Shown here: in pieces, positions 34,297 through 43,334 of the stretch
Position numbering within the stretch: the stretch's first letter is position 1
Layout: every line of letters begins with the position of its first letter
Assembly: GCA_045430275.1 (NCBI GenBank)
Contig: JAILXU010000011.1
Coordinates: 72,457-136,456 of the forward strand
Direction: 5' to 3'
Length of the DNA stretch: 64,000 bases
Source of the DNA: Oceanobacter sp045430275
GTDB lineage: Bacteria; Pseudomonadota; Gammaproteobacteria; Pseudomonadales; Oceanobacteraceae
Translations under genes and position numbers: made by a program
Notes under the pieces: model-generated
Databases searched by the model: none
What the model saw: the letters and a program-made list of their open reading frames with translations, nothing else
Told to the model about the DNA's origin: nothing

Positions 34297-34848
34297 TCAG
34301 GCCGCTGGCTGCTGACCGCTGTATTCCGCCACAATCTGGTTTACCCAATCTTCAATGCGCTGATCCGTCAGCTCGAATTGCTGGTCTTCATCCACCGCCA
34401 GACCACAGAACAGCTTGCCATCCTGTACCAGCGCTTCGGATGCTTCAAAGTCATAACCATCGACTGACCAGAAACCGATAAAGCGCGCCTGACTGCCCTG
34501 CAAACGCTGATACAGCCAGCCCATGGCATCAAGGAAATAATCACCGTAGCCAAACTGGTCACCGAGGCCATACAGGGCGATGGTTTTGCCACTCAGTTCC
34601 AGCGACGTCAGCATGGCTTCAACATCTTCCCAATCGGCCTGAATGCCGCCAAAGTCCCAGGTTGGAATCCCCAGAATCAGCAGATCCGCCTGATCGAAGG
34701 TCTCGGTATCCGCATCGGTTACGTTGGTGACACTGGCGGAGGCACCGTGCTGTTCCAGTTGAGTCACGATACGCCCGGCAATTTCCTCGGTATTGCCGGT
34801 ATCGGTGCCAAAAATAATCTCAACCTTTGCCTGTTCAATGCTGCTCAT
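34297..34848 (-). CDS. Long-chain flavodoxin
   Basis: This 183-residue protein has the FMN phosphate loop FGTDTGNTEEIA (residues 13-24), the isoalloxazine-loop tryptophan in GIPTWDFGG, and GLGDQFGYGDYFLDAMGWLY with the long-chain insertion. Flavodoxins replace ferredoxin under iron limitation or feed reductive enzymes. A Fur-box-like sequence upstream (34894-34906) fits iron control. FldA and FldB types cannot be separated by eye. Confidence 0.88.
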   Translation of the reverse strand: MSSIEQAKVEIIFGTDTGNTEEIAGRIVTQLEQHGASASVTNVTDADTETFDQADLLILGIPTWDFGGIQADWEDVEAMLTSLELSGKTIALYGLGDQFGYGDYFLDAMGWLYQRLQGSQARFIGFWSVDGYDFEASEALVQDGKLFCGLAVDEDQQFELTDQRIEDWVNQIVAEYSGQQPAA

Positions 34849-34893
34849 ATTGATCTCATGGTCTTAATAAAAATAAAGCCTAATAAATTAACA

Positions 34894-34906
34894 GATAATC
34901 ATTATC
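34894..34906. promoter_or_regulatory. Fur-box-like palindrome
   Basis: GATAATCATTATC is a perfect 6-1-6 inverted repeat matching the core of the Fur consensus, followed by ATTTTC. It lies 45 bases upstream of the flavodoxin start and about 114 bases upstream of the divergent SPFH gene. Confidence 0.7.
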
Positions 34907-35019
34907 ATTTTCAAACACACAAAAGCGGACACACTGATCGTATTGACCGAACGTATGTTGTGTACACTCAGATCACCCAACCGATCGAATAAAAAACCAG
35001 CACATTCAGGGACTACTCA

Positions 35020-35850
35020 ATGAATCGCAATGCATCCAGCCTGATGGCTATCGTATTTATCGTTGTACTGATGAGCGGCTTGGCACTGGTGTTTTCCAGC
35101 AACCCATCCACTCCAGCCGGACACGAAGGTTATGTGTACGAAGAACCACGCCTGTTCGGAAGTGGCGGCTACCAGGACAGCATTCAAGGGCCAGCCAACT
35201 ATGGCATTTCCCTGATGCGTAACCGGGTGATCAATATTGATATGCGCCCTGGCACCTACACCGAAAACTTCCACATTCTGGCCAGGGACGACCTCAATAT
35301 CAGCTTCGATTTCCACACCATCATGGCCGTCAACAGCGGTACAGTTCAGCAAGTGGTTGAACAATACGGTGGCGAAAAGTGGTATCAGCGTTACGTCAAG
35401 GAAACCCTGCGAACCTACGTTCGGGATGCCGCTCAGCAGTTCGACAGTAACGCACTCAAAACCCAGCGAGAGGCCATCGCCAAGGCGGTGTTACAAAAGC
35501 TGCAGGTATATCTGGAAACCACGCCGTTTCAGGTACGTCAGGTGGTGGTGGGTGATATTACCTATCCGAAAATTGTCGCCAGTGCGGTAGAAAAGAAACT
35601 GGCTGCCCAGCAACTGCTGGCAGAAAAAACGACTCAGAAAGAGATCGCTCAGAAAGATGCTGAAATTCGCATCGAAGAAGCCAAAGGCATCGCCCAGGCC
35701 CAGAAGATTATTAACGCCACGCTGACTGCAAACTACCTGCAACATGAAGCCATTAATGCCCAGCTCAAGATGGCCGAGTCCCCCAACCACACCACGGTGT
35801 ACATTCCTGTCGGCACCAATGGCATTCCTCTGGTCAAGGGAACACGCTGA
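35020..35850 (+). CDS. SPFH/prohibitin-like membrane protein
   Basis: This 276-residue protein has one N-terminal membrane helix (LMAIVFIVVLMSGLALVF), a band-7/SPFH domain (about residues 30-200: GHEGYVYEEPRLFGSGGYQDS, FDFHTIMAVN, VRQVVVGDITYPKIVASAVEKKL) and a C-terminal coiled coil rich in Ala/Glu/Lys (KTTQKEIAQKDAEIRIEEAKGIAQAQKIIN). Relatives form membrane-attached rings that scaffold proteases. It stands alone; its stop is one base from that of the convergent chrA. Confidence 0.85.
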   Translation: MNRNASSLMAIVFIVVLMSGLALVFSSNPSTPAGHEGYVYEEPRLFGSGGYQDSIQGPANYGISLMRNRVINIDMRPGTYTENFHILARDDLNISFDFHTIMAVNSGTVQQVVEQYGGEKWYQRYVKETLRTYVRDAAQQFDSNALKTQREAIAKAVLQKLQVYLETTPFQVRQVVVGDITYPKIVASAVEKKLAAQQLLAEKTTQKEIAQKDAEIRIEEAKGIAQAQKIINATLTANYLQHEAINAQLKMAESPNHTTVYIPVGTNGIPLVKGTR

Positions 35851-35851
35851 A

Positions 35852-37081
35852 TCAGAACACGATCCAGCCAATCACACCGCTGCCCAGCACCACCAGCCAG
35901 GCGGGCAGCTTCCAGACCATCAACGCAATCAGCGCCAGCAGTACCATCACAAAATCCGCCGATGTGTGCACCGCACTGGTCCAGACCGGGTTATAGAGCG
36001 CTGCCAGCAGAATACCGACAACAGCGGCATTCACACCCGCCAGCGCTGCTTGCAGGCGTGCGTCTGAACGCAGTTGTTCCCAGTACGGCAAGGCTCCGGC
36101 AATCAGCAAAAACGATGGCAGGAAGATCGCCACCAGACAGAACAAACCGCCCAGCAGGCCACCGGCAAAGACAGTATTACCTTCTGCCGCCGTACCCAGA
36201 AACGCCGCAAAGGTAAACAACGGCCCAGGAACAGCCTGAGCCGCACCGTAACCGGCCAGGAAAGCATCGTTCTCTACCCAGCCGGTCACAACGACTTCGC
36301 TTTGCAACAAAGGCAACACAACGTGACCACCACCAAACACCAGCGCACCGGCACGATAGAAGGCATCAAACAGATTCAGTGCGGGGTTGTTGGTAATCGC
36401 TGCCAGTAATGGCAAACCGGCCAACAGCACGAAGAAGGCAATCAGCCAGCGCTTGGCGTGGGTACGGCTGGTTTTGATCGGCAGAAAGTCCTCCGGGTCT
36501 CGCGCATCCGGGGTGATTTTCCACAGCCCAACCAGTCCGGCCAGAATGATCACCAGCACCGGCGTCAACACCGATGGCAACAGCAGCACCACAGCCGCCG
36601 CCAGCGCCATCAGAGACACCTTCAGCTTGCCAACACACAAACTGTTACCCATCCCCCAGACGGCCTGGGCCACAACGGCCACCGCCACCACTTTCAGACC
36701 TTGCAACGCACCTGACGGAAATGACTCCCCCAGAGAGGTAATACTCAACGCCAGCGCAATCAGCACCAGTGCCGACGGCAACGTAAAGCCCAACCAGGCA
36801 GCAGCGGCTCCGGCATAACCGGCACGCGACATGCCCAACCCCAAACCCACCTGACTGCTGGCCGGGCCAGGCAAGAACTGACACAACGCCACCAGATCGG
36901 CATAACTGCGATCTGACAACCAGCGGCGACGCTCGACAAACTCTTCCCGGAAATACCCCAGGTGGGCCACCGGGCCACCAAATGAGGTTAATCCCAGACG
37001 CAGAAAAACCAGAAAAACTTCACGGAATTGCTGCCAGCACGATGAAGTACCGGCATTGGTTTCAACAGACGAATCAGACAT
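35852..37081 (-). CDS. chrA: Chromate transporter, two-domain ChrA type
   Basis: This 409-residue membrane protein has two CHR domains. The first has LRLGLTSFGGPVAHLGYFREEFVERRRWLSD and FLPGPASSQVGLGLG; the second has GALVFGGGHVVLPLL and GYGAAQAVPGPLFTFAAFLG. The pattern matches long-chain ChrA chromate/sulfate antiporters that expel chromate. The ATG at 37081 (MSDSSVE) gives a normal length; the frame extends to 37315 without conserved features. Function in chromate resistance is family knowledge, not shown here. Confidence 0.9.
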   Translation of the reverse strand: MSDSSVETNAGTSSCWQQFREVFLVFLRLGLTSFGGPVAHLGYFREEFVERRRWLSDRSYADLVALCQFLPGPASSQVGLGLGMSRAGYAGAAAAWLGFTLPSALVLIALALSITSLGESFPSGALQGLKVVAVAVVAQAVWGMGNSLCVGKLKVSLMALAAAVVLLLPSVLTPVLVIILAGLVGLWKITPDARDPEDFLPIKTSRTHAKRWLIAFFVLLAGLPLLAAITNNPALNLFDAFYRAGALVFGGGHVVLPLLQSEVVVTGWVENDAFLAGYGAAQAVPGPLFTFAAFLGTAAEGNTVFAGGLLGGLFCLVAIFLPSFLLIAGALPYWEQLRSDARLQAALAGVNAAVVGILLAALYNPVWTSAVHTSADFVMVLLALIALMVWKLPAWLVVLGSGVIGWIVF

Positions 37082-37160
37082 GGTGCTCCCCCAGACAGCA
37101 CGGATAAAACTGGCCGGTATAGTAACAGGCCAGTGTGTCGCTGCCAGAGTTGCCGTCCAA

Positions 37161-39227
37161 TCAGATCGTATGAATCTTGAACCCGAACGAAACAATCGTG
37201 GGTAGCGCCTTAACCTCCTCACGGCTGCTGTAATCTCCGCTGTACTCGTAGCCTTCCACGTTGTTCTGGCCATACAGGTTGATGGCTTCCACGTAGAAAT
37301 CTGTTGGCATGCCAAACAACTCCATGCTGCGGTCTGCCCGCACGTCCAGTGCGTGTTGCATGGGTAAACGCTCGGAGTTCAGATCACCGTAGACCGGCTG
37401 GTAGGCGTTCTGATCCGGGTCAAAGGAAGCTCCTTCGACTGGCGTAATGAGCTGACCACTTTGCATGCGCCACTTCATCCCCAGGTTCCAGGTGTCGTTC
37501 CATTGATAGTTGGCCACCATGTTCACAATCAGGGGCTGATCGGTTTGATAACGGAAGCTCTTGTCGGTGATTTCATTCTTACGGAAGGTGCGGGAGTAAG
37601 CCACCGACAGCCAGCCATACCAGTTGTCAGTAATGTCCTTGTTGATGAACAACTCCATACCATAGGCACGGCCCGTCGCATCGTTGGTGTATTTCGGGAG
37701 CGCCAGGTATTCCTCTTCGTTCAGGCCCGGATACACCGACTCGTCCTGTCGTGCCAGAATCAGCTTGTCCATGGTCTTGTAATACACATCCACGCGCGCC
37801 AGCAAACTGTCACTGTACTGGTATTCCAGCCCGGTTTCGTAATGGGTGGACTCCGGCTGTTTCAGGTCTTGATTGCCCGTGGTTGGGGAATAGGAGAAGA
37901 AGTCATTCGGCAGTTTGTGATAGTTGCCATACGCCGTCTGCCAGGCCCAGTCATCCAGGAACTGCCAGCGGGTCTGCAGCTTGGGCTGCAGAAAGCTCTG
38001 CTCGGTGTAGTCATCCCAGGAATAGAGCACGCCGGGTGTGACAGTGAAGGTATCCGAAACCACCCATTCATCGGTCAGAAAGACATCGGCGTTAAGTACA
38101 TCAAAATGCTCGCTGATCACCAGCTCTTCTTTACCGGTACTGGCACGGCAGTCGGGCTGGAATTCGTCACACGGTGGAATCTGCAACTTGCCGGTGGCAT
38201 CAATATCCCGATCCACCAGATGCACGCCCCACATCAACGTATGATCGGCACTGACAGCGCGGCTGAATTCTGTGCGAATGCCCTGATCGACGGTATTCAC
38301 ATCAATCCGGTTGTTATGGCCGAGACGGAAACGAAAGTTCTGATCCAGCCGATACAAGCCCGCTTTGTGGGTCATCCCCGACTCGTAGAAGTGCTCCCAC
38401 AACAGCCCCTGACTGTGAAACTGATTGTAGTACTCAATACCACCCGACAATTCCGGGTCTTGTTCGACTTCATCGGAATCCTCGTCAAACAGCACCCCGG
38501 CCTTGTCTCGTGCGCCCATGGCCTGAATGCTGACCTTGTCCCGATCCCAGCGCCACTGGTACTTGCCCTGATAATCGTAGAATTCCGGCACGGTAGTGAG
38601 CGAGAAGTCTTCCTCATCCATCAGGTTCTTGATGTAGTACTGAAACAGGCTCTGACGTGCCGAGAGAAAACCGCCATCGTCTTCATCGCCGGTTTCCAGA
38701 AATACACCGGCACGCAGCAAGCTCAGATCCACAATCGCCTGGCTGGTGGCGTAAGGATCGCGGGAGTTGGCTTCGATCACAGCGGCACTGACGTTGTTGT
38801 ATTCGGCCCCAAAACCGGCACTGTCGAGCTTGAAATCCTGCACCGTGTTATCACTGAGAATGCTGCTGCCATCAACGTGGAAGACATAGCCCACCGGCAG
38901 AAAATCCACGATGTAGAGATTCTCTTGCGGTGAAGACCCTCGTACCGCTGGCTCACCGCCACCCCGGCCACTGGTGAAAGTGACACCGGGCAGCGACGCA
39001 ATTGCACGCATTGGGTCGTTACCAGCACCGGCCACTTGAACCAGGCGTTCGGTCTTCACCTGAGTCAGGGTTTCTTTTTGACCCAGCACCACAATCTCTT
39101 CCATGTCCTGTGTCGATTCCAGAGTGCTGTCATCATCGGCCCAAGTCTGGGGAGCAGCCACACACAACGCCGCTGCCAGCGCCATCACCAGAGGCTTGCG
39201 TGGAAAATCGGGAGCCTGCCTGTCCAT
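37161..39227 (-). CDS. TonB-dependent outer-membrane receptor
   Basis: This 688-residue protein has a signal peptide (PLVMALAAALCVAAPQTWA), a TonB-box-like segment (MEEIVVLGQ), a plug domain (RAIASLPGVTFTSGRGGGEPAVRGSSPQENLYIVDFLPVGYVFHV) and a beta-barrel. The start at 39227 is behind AAAGGTGG. It ends FGFKIHTI, not with the usual C-terminal aromatic residue. The substrate is unknown. A histidine kinase and response regulator follow upstream in transcription (39361-41505), and the kinase stop lies 133 bases before this start, which suggests dedicated regulation. Confidence 0.85.
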   Translation of the reverse strand: MDRQAPDFPRKPLVMALAAALCVAAPQTWADDDSTLESTQDMEEIVVLGQKETLTQVKTERLVQVAGAGNDPMRAIASLPGVTFTSGRGGGEPAVRGSSPQENLYIVDFLPVGYVFHVDGSSILSDNTVQDFKLDSAGFGAEYNNVSAAVIEANSRDPYATSQAIVDLSLLRAGVFLETGDEDDGGFLSARQSLFQYYIKNLMDEEDFSLTTVPEFYDYQGKYQWRWDRDKVSIQAMGARDKAGVLFDEDSDEVEQDPELSGGIEYYNQFHSQGLLWEHFYESGMTHKAGLYRLDQNFRFRLGHNNRIDVNTVDQGIRTEFSRAVSADHTLMWGVHLVDRDIDATGKLQIPPCDEFQPDCRASTGKEELVISEHFDVLNADVFLTDEWVVSDTFTVTPGVLYSWDDYTEQSFLQPKLQTRWQFLDDWAWQTAYGNYHKLPNDFFSYSPTTGNQDLKQPESTHYETGLEYQYSDSLLARVDVYYKTMDKLILARQDESVYPGLNEEEYLALPKYTNDATGRAYGMELFINKDITDNWYGWLSVAYSRTFRKNEITDKSFRYQTDQPLIVNMVANYQWNDTWNLGMKWRMQSGQLITPVEGASFDPDQNAYQPVYGDLNSERLPMQHALDVRADRSMELFGMPTDFYVEAINLYGQNNVEGYEYSGDYSSREEVKALPTIVSFGFKIHTI

Positions 39228-39360
39228 CCTGTTACCACCTTTGAATAATATGTCCTGAAGATGGTGGCTATTGTGGGCAGTCTGATGATTGATTTCGTGA
39301 GGGCAAGTGTTCGGATTCTTTATCAACAACGTCAACAACGGCCCGGTTTGTTATGAAATG

Positions 39361-40674
39361 TTATCCGCGCCAGCACAGCGAAAAACAGGCACCGCCCAGA
39401 GCCGACTTGCCAATGCGAGCTTCGCCCTGATGCCGCCGGGCAATCTGGGCAACAATGGCAAGACCGAGGCCAAAGCCACCGGTTTCCCGGTTGCGGCTTT
39501 TATCCGCCCGGACAAAGGGATCAAACAGGTTTGGCCAGTCGTTCTCGGGGACGCCTGGGCCATCGTCTTCTACTCGTAAACAGGGATACAAGCGCCCGTC
39601 TTCCATTAGCCAGATCAACTGCACCTGAATACGCTGGCGAGCATAACGCACGGCGTTCAGTAACAGATTGTCCAGCGCGCGGGCCAGTGCTTCCGCATTA
39701 AAGGCAATATCACGATCCTCATCCGGCAACACCAGCGACATCGACAAGCCATGCTCGCCAATCAGGCGCTCCTGCTGCTGCATAAACTGCCGGTGCCATT
39801 GAGCCAGCCAGACTCCCAGCGGCTGCTCCTGAAGTTCCAGCTCCAGCGTGGCTCGCTCAAAACGGGCGTAGCTGAGCAGCTCGGATACCAGTTTTTCCAG
39901 TTCCTGAGCATCTTCGGCAATGCTGTCAAAGCTGTGGTGCAACTCGGTGGGATCGTTCAGGGTCTGGGCGTAATCGAGTTCAAAACGGATGCGAGACAAC
40001 GGCGTGCGCAGTTCGTGCGAAACCGCGTTGGTCAGATGCTTGTGGCTTTCGACCAGATTCTGTATCTGGTTGGCCATGCGATTAAAATCATTATTCAGAT
40101 GCCCAACCCGAAAGCGCCCTGCCATGCTGGCCCGCACACTCAGATCACCCTGACCAAAGTGCCGTGTTACCCGGCTCAGGTGCGCGATACGCCGCTGTAC
40201 CGTCAGTGCCCAGAGCACCACCAGCAAAATCAGAAACAGCGACCCGCCCAGCATCACCATCACAAACACCTGGGTCAGCGAATCTACCGTGGCCACCGGC
40301 CCGACATGAATCAGCAAGCCGGTATTTGGCAAACGCTTTAACAACACGCCATCACCAACATCTCGTACCCAGATTTCCCCCCGACTCAGCACCGCCTCTC
40401 CATGCGGAGAAATCACCAGTTCGCTTTCAGGCACCAGATTGATGGGGATGTTAGGGCCAGACATCTTCTCCAGATGCTCCGGCCAGGTAGCTGGATCATG
40501 CTCCTGCAACACGGTTTCTATCAGATAGAACGCCCCCTGAAAATCACCAATGGCATCTTCCGCTACTTCTTCTTCCGCAACGACATGTAACACCAACTCC
40601 ATCAGCGGGTCGTACAACAGCGCATAAAAAAACAGGATCAGATACAGCGGCAGAAAAATCCGAAACATGGGCAA
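39361..40674 (-). CDS. OmpR-class sensor histidine kinase
   Basis: This 437-residue kinase has an N-terminal membrane helix (RIFLPLYLILFFYALLYDPL), a periplasmic sensor domain (about 30-145), a second helix (VFVMVMLGGSLFLILLVVLWAL), a HAMP linker, the H-box LTNAVSHELRTPLSRIRFELD, the N-box ALARALDNLLLNAVRYARQ and the G-box GGFGLGLAIVAQIARRHQGEA. It resembles RstB-like kinases. It is coupled to the response regulator at 40771. Confidence 0.9.
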   Translation of the reverse strand: MPMFRIFLPLYLILFFYALLYDPLMELVLHVVAEEEVAEDAIGDFQGAFYLIETVLQEHDPATWPEHLEKMSGPNIPINLVPESELVISPHGEAVLSRGEIWVRDVGDGVLLKRLPNTGLLIHVGPVATVDSLTQVFVMVMLGGSLFLILLVVLWALTVQRRIAHLSRVTRHFGQGDLSVRASMAGRFRVGHLNNDFNRMANQIQNLVESHKHLTNAVSHELRTPLSRIRFELDYAQTLNDPTELHHSFDSIAEDAQELEKLVSELLSYARFERATLELELQEQPLGVWLAQWHRQFMQQQERLIGEHGLSMSLVLPDEDRDIAFNAEALARALDNLLLNAVRYARQRIQVQLIWLMEDGRLYPCLRVEDDGPGVPENDWPNLFDPFVRADKSRNRETGGFGLGLAIVAQIARRHQGEARIGKSALGGACFSLCWRG

Positions 40675-40770
40675 CCCGCATCAAAAAAGAGTCATCGCAG
40701 TGTAGCCTGCAAGCTGACGAATGAAGGGAGATGGAAGTGTTATGGATTGTAATGGGAGCCGATCACGCCG

Positions 40771-41505
40771 TTACCAGGCATCTGGCACGAACAGATAGCC
40801 TTTGGCACGAACCGTAATAATGCGCCGAGGCTGTGACAGGTTATCACCCAGCTTGCGCCTTAATGCCGAGACTTTCACATCCACAGAGCGATCCAGACCA
40901 TCATACTCAATGCCGCGCAAGTGCCGCAGCATGGCTTCACGGCTGACAATCTCTTCCGAGCGATTGGCCAGCAGATGCAGCACATCGAATTCCGCTGGCG
41001 TCAGAGGCACTTCATCGCCATTCAATTCCACCACTCGCTGCAGCGGGTGCAAGGTCAGGGAACCAAACACCACGGGGGCATTTTTGCCGAGCGCCGGGGC
41101 TTCCGGTGCGGTTGTCTTCAGCGTTACAGGAGAGACTTTCAAAGCCGCCTGTTTGCGCAGCAGCAATTTGACATGCGCCAGCAACACCCGCGGATGAATC
41201 GGCTTGATCAGGAAATCGTCCGCGCCCAGCTCCAGCCCGGCGACGTGATCCATATCGTCTTCGCTGGCGGTCAGCATCAGAATCGCTCCCTGATAATGCG
41301 CCCGCACCGCCCGGCAAATATCAAAGCCATCGGCCCCCGGCAGCATCAAATCCAGAATCACCACATCCGGCTGTTCGGTCTGAATCTGTTCAATCGCTGC
41401 CAGGCCGTTGTTCTGGATCGTCACGTCATAGTGATAGCGCGTCAGAAAGCGCTCAATTTGTGACGACAGCTTGGCGTCATCCTCCACCACCAGAATGCGT
41501 GCCAT
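40771..41505 (-). CDS. OmpR-family response regulator
   Basis: This 244-residue regulator has a receiver domain (ARILVVEDD, phospho-acceptor Asp in DVVILDLMLPGADGF, Lys in FLIKPIHPR) and a winged-helix DNA-binding domain (LTPAEFDVLHLLANRSEEIVSREAML, YDGLDRSVDVKVSALRRKLGD, IITVRAKGYLF). I chose the ATG at 41505 because GGAGCAAGC precedes it; an upstream ATG at 41541 has no ribosome site. It is the partner of the kinase downstream. Confidence 0.9.
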   Translation of the reverse strand: MARILVVEDDAKLSSQIERFLTRYHYDVTIQNNGLAAIEQIQTEQPDVVILDLMLPGADGFDICRAVRAHYQGAILMLTASEDDMDHVAGLELGADDFLIKPIHPRVLLAHVKLLLRKQAALKVSPVTLKTTAPEAPALGKNAPVVFGSLTLHPLQRVVELNGDEVPLTPAEFDVLHLLANRSEEIVSREAMLRHLRGIEYDGLDRSVDVKVSALRRKLGDNLSQPRRIITVRAKGYLFVPDAW

Positions 41506-41700
41506 TGATGCTTGCTCCACCGCTTCCATATCACCACTCATTACAAAGGATTACACCGAGCAATATATCACTTACCAACCACAGGCAGAACGACACCCAT
41601 TCCCTCGGCATGATGGTTCCCAACACGACGGCCATGGCACCTCGGTAGCCATTCGCCCGACGCACATTCTCATATTGATGATTCGATCAAGGAACTGACC

Positions 41701-43266
41701 ATGAAAGCACCGACCCTCTTTCTCTCCTCGCACACCACTCACACCTCCAGCGCCCGGGAGATCTGGCCACGCCTTTCCAACACCCGACCTGCCCTGAAAC
41801 CGCTGGCCATCGCCTTGCTGGGAACCACCTTGCTGAGTGCCTGTGGCAGCGACGATGACACGTCGAAAAAAGTGAATAACAGCGAACTGGTTGGCACCTG
41901 GATTGCTGCTGAAGACGGTCAGGCTCTGAAAGTGGAATCCAATAAACTTACCGGCTATCAATTCACGTCAGACCATTGCCTGACCGATAAATCGGCTACT
42001 GGAAATCAGGCCGATCTGAGTAAACAAGGCTGGGCGCTGAATGCCGATAAAACGACTCTGACTCTGAAAACGAACCACCTCGGCACCCGCTACATTGATA
42101 CCCGCTACCAGAAAGCCGACCAATTGCCCGCTCAGTGTGCCGACGACAAGCTGCTGACCCAGCACTTTGAAGACGACTTTGAAGCCGATCCGACGCGTGA
42201 TTATCAGATTTTCTGGGACACCTTTAACGAATACTATCCAGCCTTTGAACGTCGTGGCGTCAATTGGAATGCCACCTACACGGCATTTTCCGGGCAAATT
42301 ACCGCCCAGATGACCGAACTCCAGTTCTTTGAAGTGCTGGCCAAGATGGTTCTGCCACTGAAAGACAGCCATATTTCACTGGAAAATGGCGATGCCAGTG
42401 CGTCTGCTATGCGCGGTGAAACCTTCGATGATCGCCTGCTGGCTGAATTTCTGGAAAGCGATCAGGTCGATGGTGCCATCGACACCGAAGCCGAACATCA
42501 GGCATACGTCAGTTACGTCACGGCCCAATATCAATTGATGAACGAAATCCGTACCAGCTATGCCACCAACACCATCAAGCAGGCCGCCAACGATGAACTG
42601 CTCTGGTACAAAGTCGACCGGGATGGATCATCGGCTGGTGTGTTGATTATCAACGCCATGAGCGGATTTATTGATGGCAGCACGGAAGACCCTGAGTCCT
42701 TCGAAGAGGCCAAAACAGACCTCAACGCCCTGCAAGCTGCCATTACCCAAATACTGACGGATGTACAGGACACCGACGGTTTGATCATCGACCTGCGTGA
42801 TAATCCGGGCGGTAATGATTTCTCCAGCCAACTGCTGGTGCGCCACTTCCTCGACACCGAACGCACGCTGTACAGCAAGCAATCACGGCTGGGTAACGAC
42901 CGGACTGACCCTGAAATGGTGCGCCTGTCGCCAGCCGAGCTGACCTACACCAAACCGGTTGTGATTCTGACCAGCCCGATGACCGAAAGCGCCGCTGAAG
43001 TCTTTACACTGGCCATGAGCGCACTGCCACACGTGACAGTGATCGGTGAACGCTCTCAGGGCGCACTGGCCGACACTCTGGAAAAACAACTGCCAGGCGG
43101 CACCCGTTTTTCTCTGGTGAACGAATACTACTTGTCCAGCAACGGCGACTGGTACGAAGGCCAGGGCATTCCGGTGGCCGCCGAAATTCCGTTTATGACA
43201 CTGGAAGAACGTGAGGAAGAAGAAGACTTCGGACTGGAAGCCGCCTGGGAAGCCATCACCGAATAA
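41701..43266 (+). CDS. S41-family peptidase, lipoprotein
   Basis: This 521-residue protein has a long N-terminal region, then a hydrophobic stretch ending LLSAC (lipobox, Cys about residue 43), so it is probably an envelope lipoprotein. A Tricorn/C1-like helical region follows, and the S41 core has DGLIIDLRDNPGGND and nucleophile Ser430 in TSPMTESAAEVFTLAM. The catalytic Lys of CtpA (about 25 residues later) is absent; Ser-Gln-Gly-Ala is there instead, as in the tricorn/IRBP-like subgroup. The target is unknown. A terminator follows. Confidence 0.85.
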   Translation: MKAPTLFLSSHTTHTSSAREIWPRLSNTRPALKPLAIALLGTTLLSACGSDDDTSKKVNNSELVGTWIAAEDGQALKVESNKLTGYQFTSDHCLTDKSATGNQADLSKQGWALNADKTTLTLKTNHLGTRYIDTRYQKADQLPAQCADDKLLTQHFEDDFEADPTRDYQIFWDTFNEYYPAFERRGVNWNATYTAFSGQITAQMTELQFFEVLAKMVLPLKDSHISLENGDASASAMRGETFDDRLLAEFLESDQVDGAIDTEAEHQAYVSYVTAQYQLMNEIRTSYATNTIKQAANDELLWYKVDRDGSSAGVLIINAMSGFIDGSTEDPESFEEAKTDLNALQAAITQILTDVQDTDGLIIDLRDNPGGNDFSSQLLVRHFLDTERTLYSKQSRLGNDRTDPEMVRLSPAELTYTKPVVILTSPMTESAAEVFTLAMSALPHVTVIGERSQGALADTLEKQLPGGTRFSLVNEYYLSSNGDWYEGQGIPVAAEIPFMTLEEREEEEDFGLEAAWEAITE

Positions 43267-43283
43267 GCCACCCTTCTGCCGAT

Positions 43284-43312
43284 ACCTGCTGGCAACCGTC
43301 AGCAGGTTCTTT
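43284..43312 (+). terminator. Intrinsic terminator after the S41 peptidase gene
   Basis: CCTGCTG-gcaaccgt-CAGCAGG is followed by TTCTTT, 18 bases after the stop. It separates the peptidase from the oxidoreductase gene. Confidence 0.7.
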
Positions 43313-43334
43313 CCATTCATACAGGACAGGTTCA

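Noticed and set aside
37461..38933. 490-aa open frame antisense to the TonB receptor
   Set aside because: Shadow frame without family features; the opposite strand has a signal peptide, plug and barrel.
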